From assembly GCA_030592605.1 (NCBI GenBank), contig JAUVIT010000114.1:1-6302 (forward strand): 6,302 nucleotides of DNA, in the 5' to 3' direction. Positions 6,123 through 6,302 of the stretch are shown one piece after another. The stretch's first letter is position 1. Every line of letters starts with the position of its first letter. Position numbers and translations under genes: made by a program. Below the pieces are notes generated by a model. That model did no database searches, had not been told where the DNA came from, and worked only from the letters and a program-made list of their open reading frames with translations. This DNA comes from Bacteroidota bacterium. Its GTDB lineage: Bacteria; Bacteroidota; Bacteroidia; Bacteroidales; GCA-2748055.

Positions 6123-6302
6123 ATGTGGAAGAATTTCTTTACTGTAGCCCTAAGAAACATCAGTAGGAACAAGATCTTTTCTTTGATCAATGTATCGGGA
6201 CTGGCCATCGGACTGGCCAGTTCGATCCTGATTATGCTGTTTATAATAAAGGAGGTGAGTTTTGACCGCTTTCATGAGAACAAGCAAAGGATCCACAGGC
6301 TA
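6123..6302 (+). CDS. ABC transporter permease, MacB/FtsX-like, N-terminal fragment
   Basis: Only the first 60 codons are present; the frame is open to the right edge. The translation starts 'MWKNFFTVALRNISRNK' and continues with a hydrophobic segment at residues 19-43 ('FSLINVSGLAIGLASSILIM' and onward), then 'SFDRFHENKQRIHRL' (46-60). A cytoplasmic 'ALRNISRNK', a first membrane helix with 'NVSGLAIGLA', and a periplasmic 'DRFHEN..RIHR' are hallmarks of the MacB-type permeases that are numerous in Bacteroidota. They usually have about 800 residues, with a periplasmic MacB_PCD domain and FtsX domains, and work with a separate ATPase in exporting or extracting envelope substrates. The ATG at 6123 fits the family start. 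The 147-nt gap before it suggests its own promoter, though none with a clear consensus was found. The substrate is unknown. Confidence 0.88.
   Translation, partial: MWKNFFTVALRNISRNKIFSLINVSGLAIGLASSILIMLFIIKEVSFDRFHENKQRIHRL

Noticed and set aside
6082..6147. Short ORF starting with ATG at 6084 upstream of and overlapping the permease start
   Set aside because: It has about 21 codons, no recognisable feature, and ends inside the permease gene in another frame. A leader peptide cannot be ruled out, but nothing supports it.
1..6302. Mobile element, CRISPR, defence island or RNA genes
   Set aside because: No transposase-like or defence-like protein, repeat-spacer pattern, tRNA or rRNA sequence was recognised on either strand.

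Overview
The window looks like a chromosomal segment of a Bacteroidota bacterium, probably of the Bacteroidales/Marinilabiliales type. The evidence is a secreted S46 dipeptidyl-peptidase (a family best known from this phylum), a Bacteroidota-style O-antigen flippase, a MacB/FtsX-like permease of the kind abundant in these genomes, little use of Shine-Dalgarno sites, and a TAnnTTTG-type -7 box. This assignment comes from family recognition, not from a search.

Layout. On the minus strand, a polysaccharide flippase enters from beyond the left edge and starts near 848. A short AT-rich divergent region (849-921) separates it from a plus-strand run. That run is a GT4-type glycosyltransferase (922-2076), ribonuclease HII (rnhB, 2069-2671, overlapping the glycosyltransferase by 8 nt), a 116-nt gap with a strong inverted repeat, a full-length S46 peptidase with signal peptide (2788-4941), ribonuclease HI (rnhA, 4949-5428, 7 nt downstream), and a SiaB-like/DUF6272 GHKL-fold protein (5463-5975). 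After a 147-nt gap with a small hairpin between two 8-bp direct repeats comes the first 60 codons of an ABC-type permease (6123 to the right edge).

How the genes relate. The flippase and glycosyltransferase form a surface-polysaccharide module read from one divergent promoter region. The two RNases H both remove RNA from RNA/DNA hybrids; they belong to unrelated families and sit on either side of the peptidase. The S46 enzyme is an envelope exopeptidase that releases dipeptides from peptides; its S1-site residue is glycine, which points to the DPP7 (hydrophobic) class rather than the DPP11 (acidic) class. The SiaB-like protein is a predicted signalling kinase whose usual partner SiaC (DUF1987) is not in the window. 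I see no mobile element, CRISPR array, tRNA, rRNA or defence system. Coding density is high and the content is mostly housekeeping; I do not find convincing evidence for a new biological system. The points worth a second look are the intergenic repeats, the cysteine cluster in the SiaB-like protein, the paired TTG starts and the RNase H/S46 clustering.
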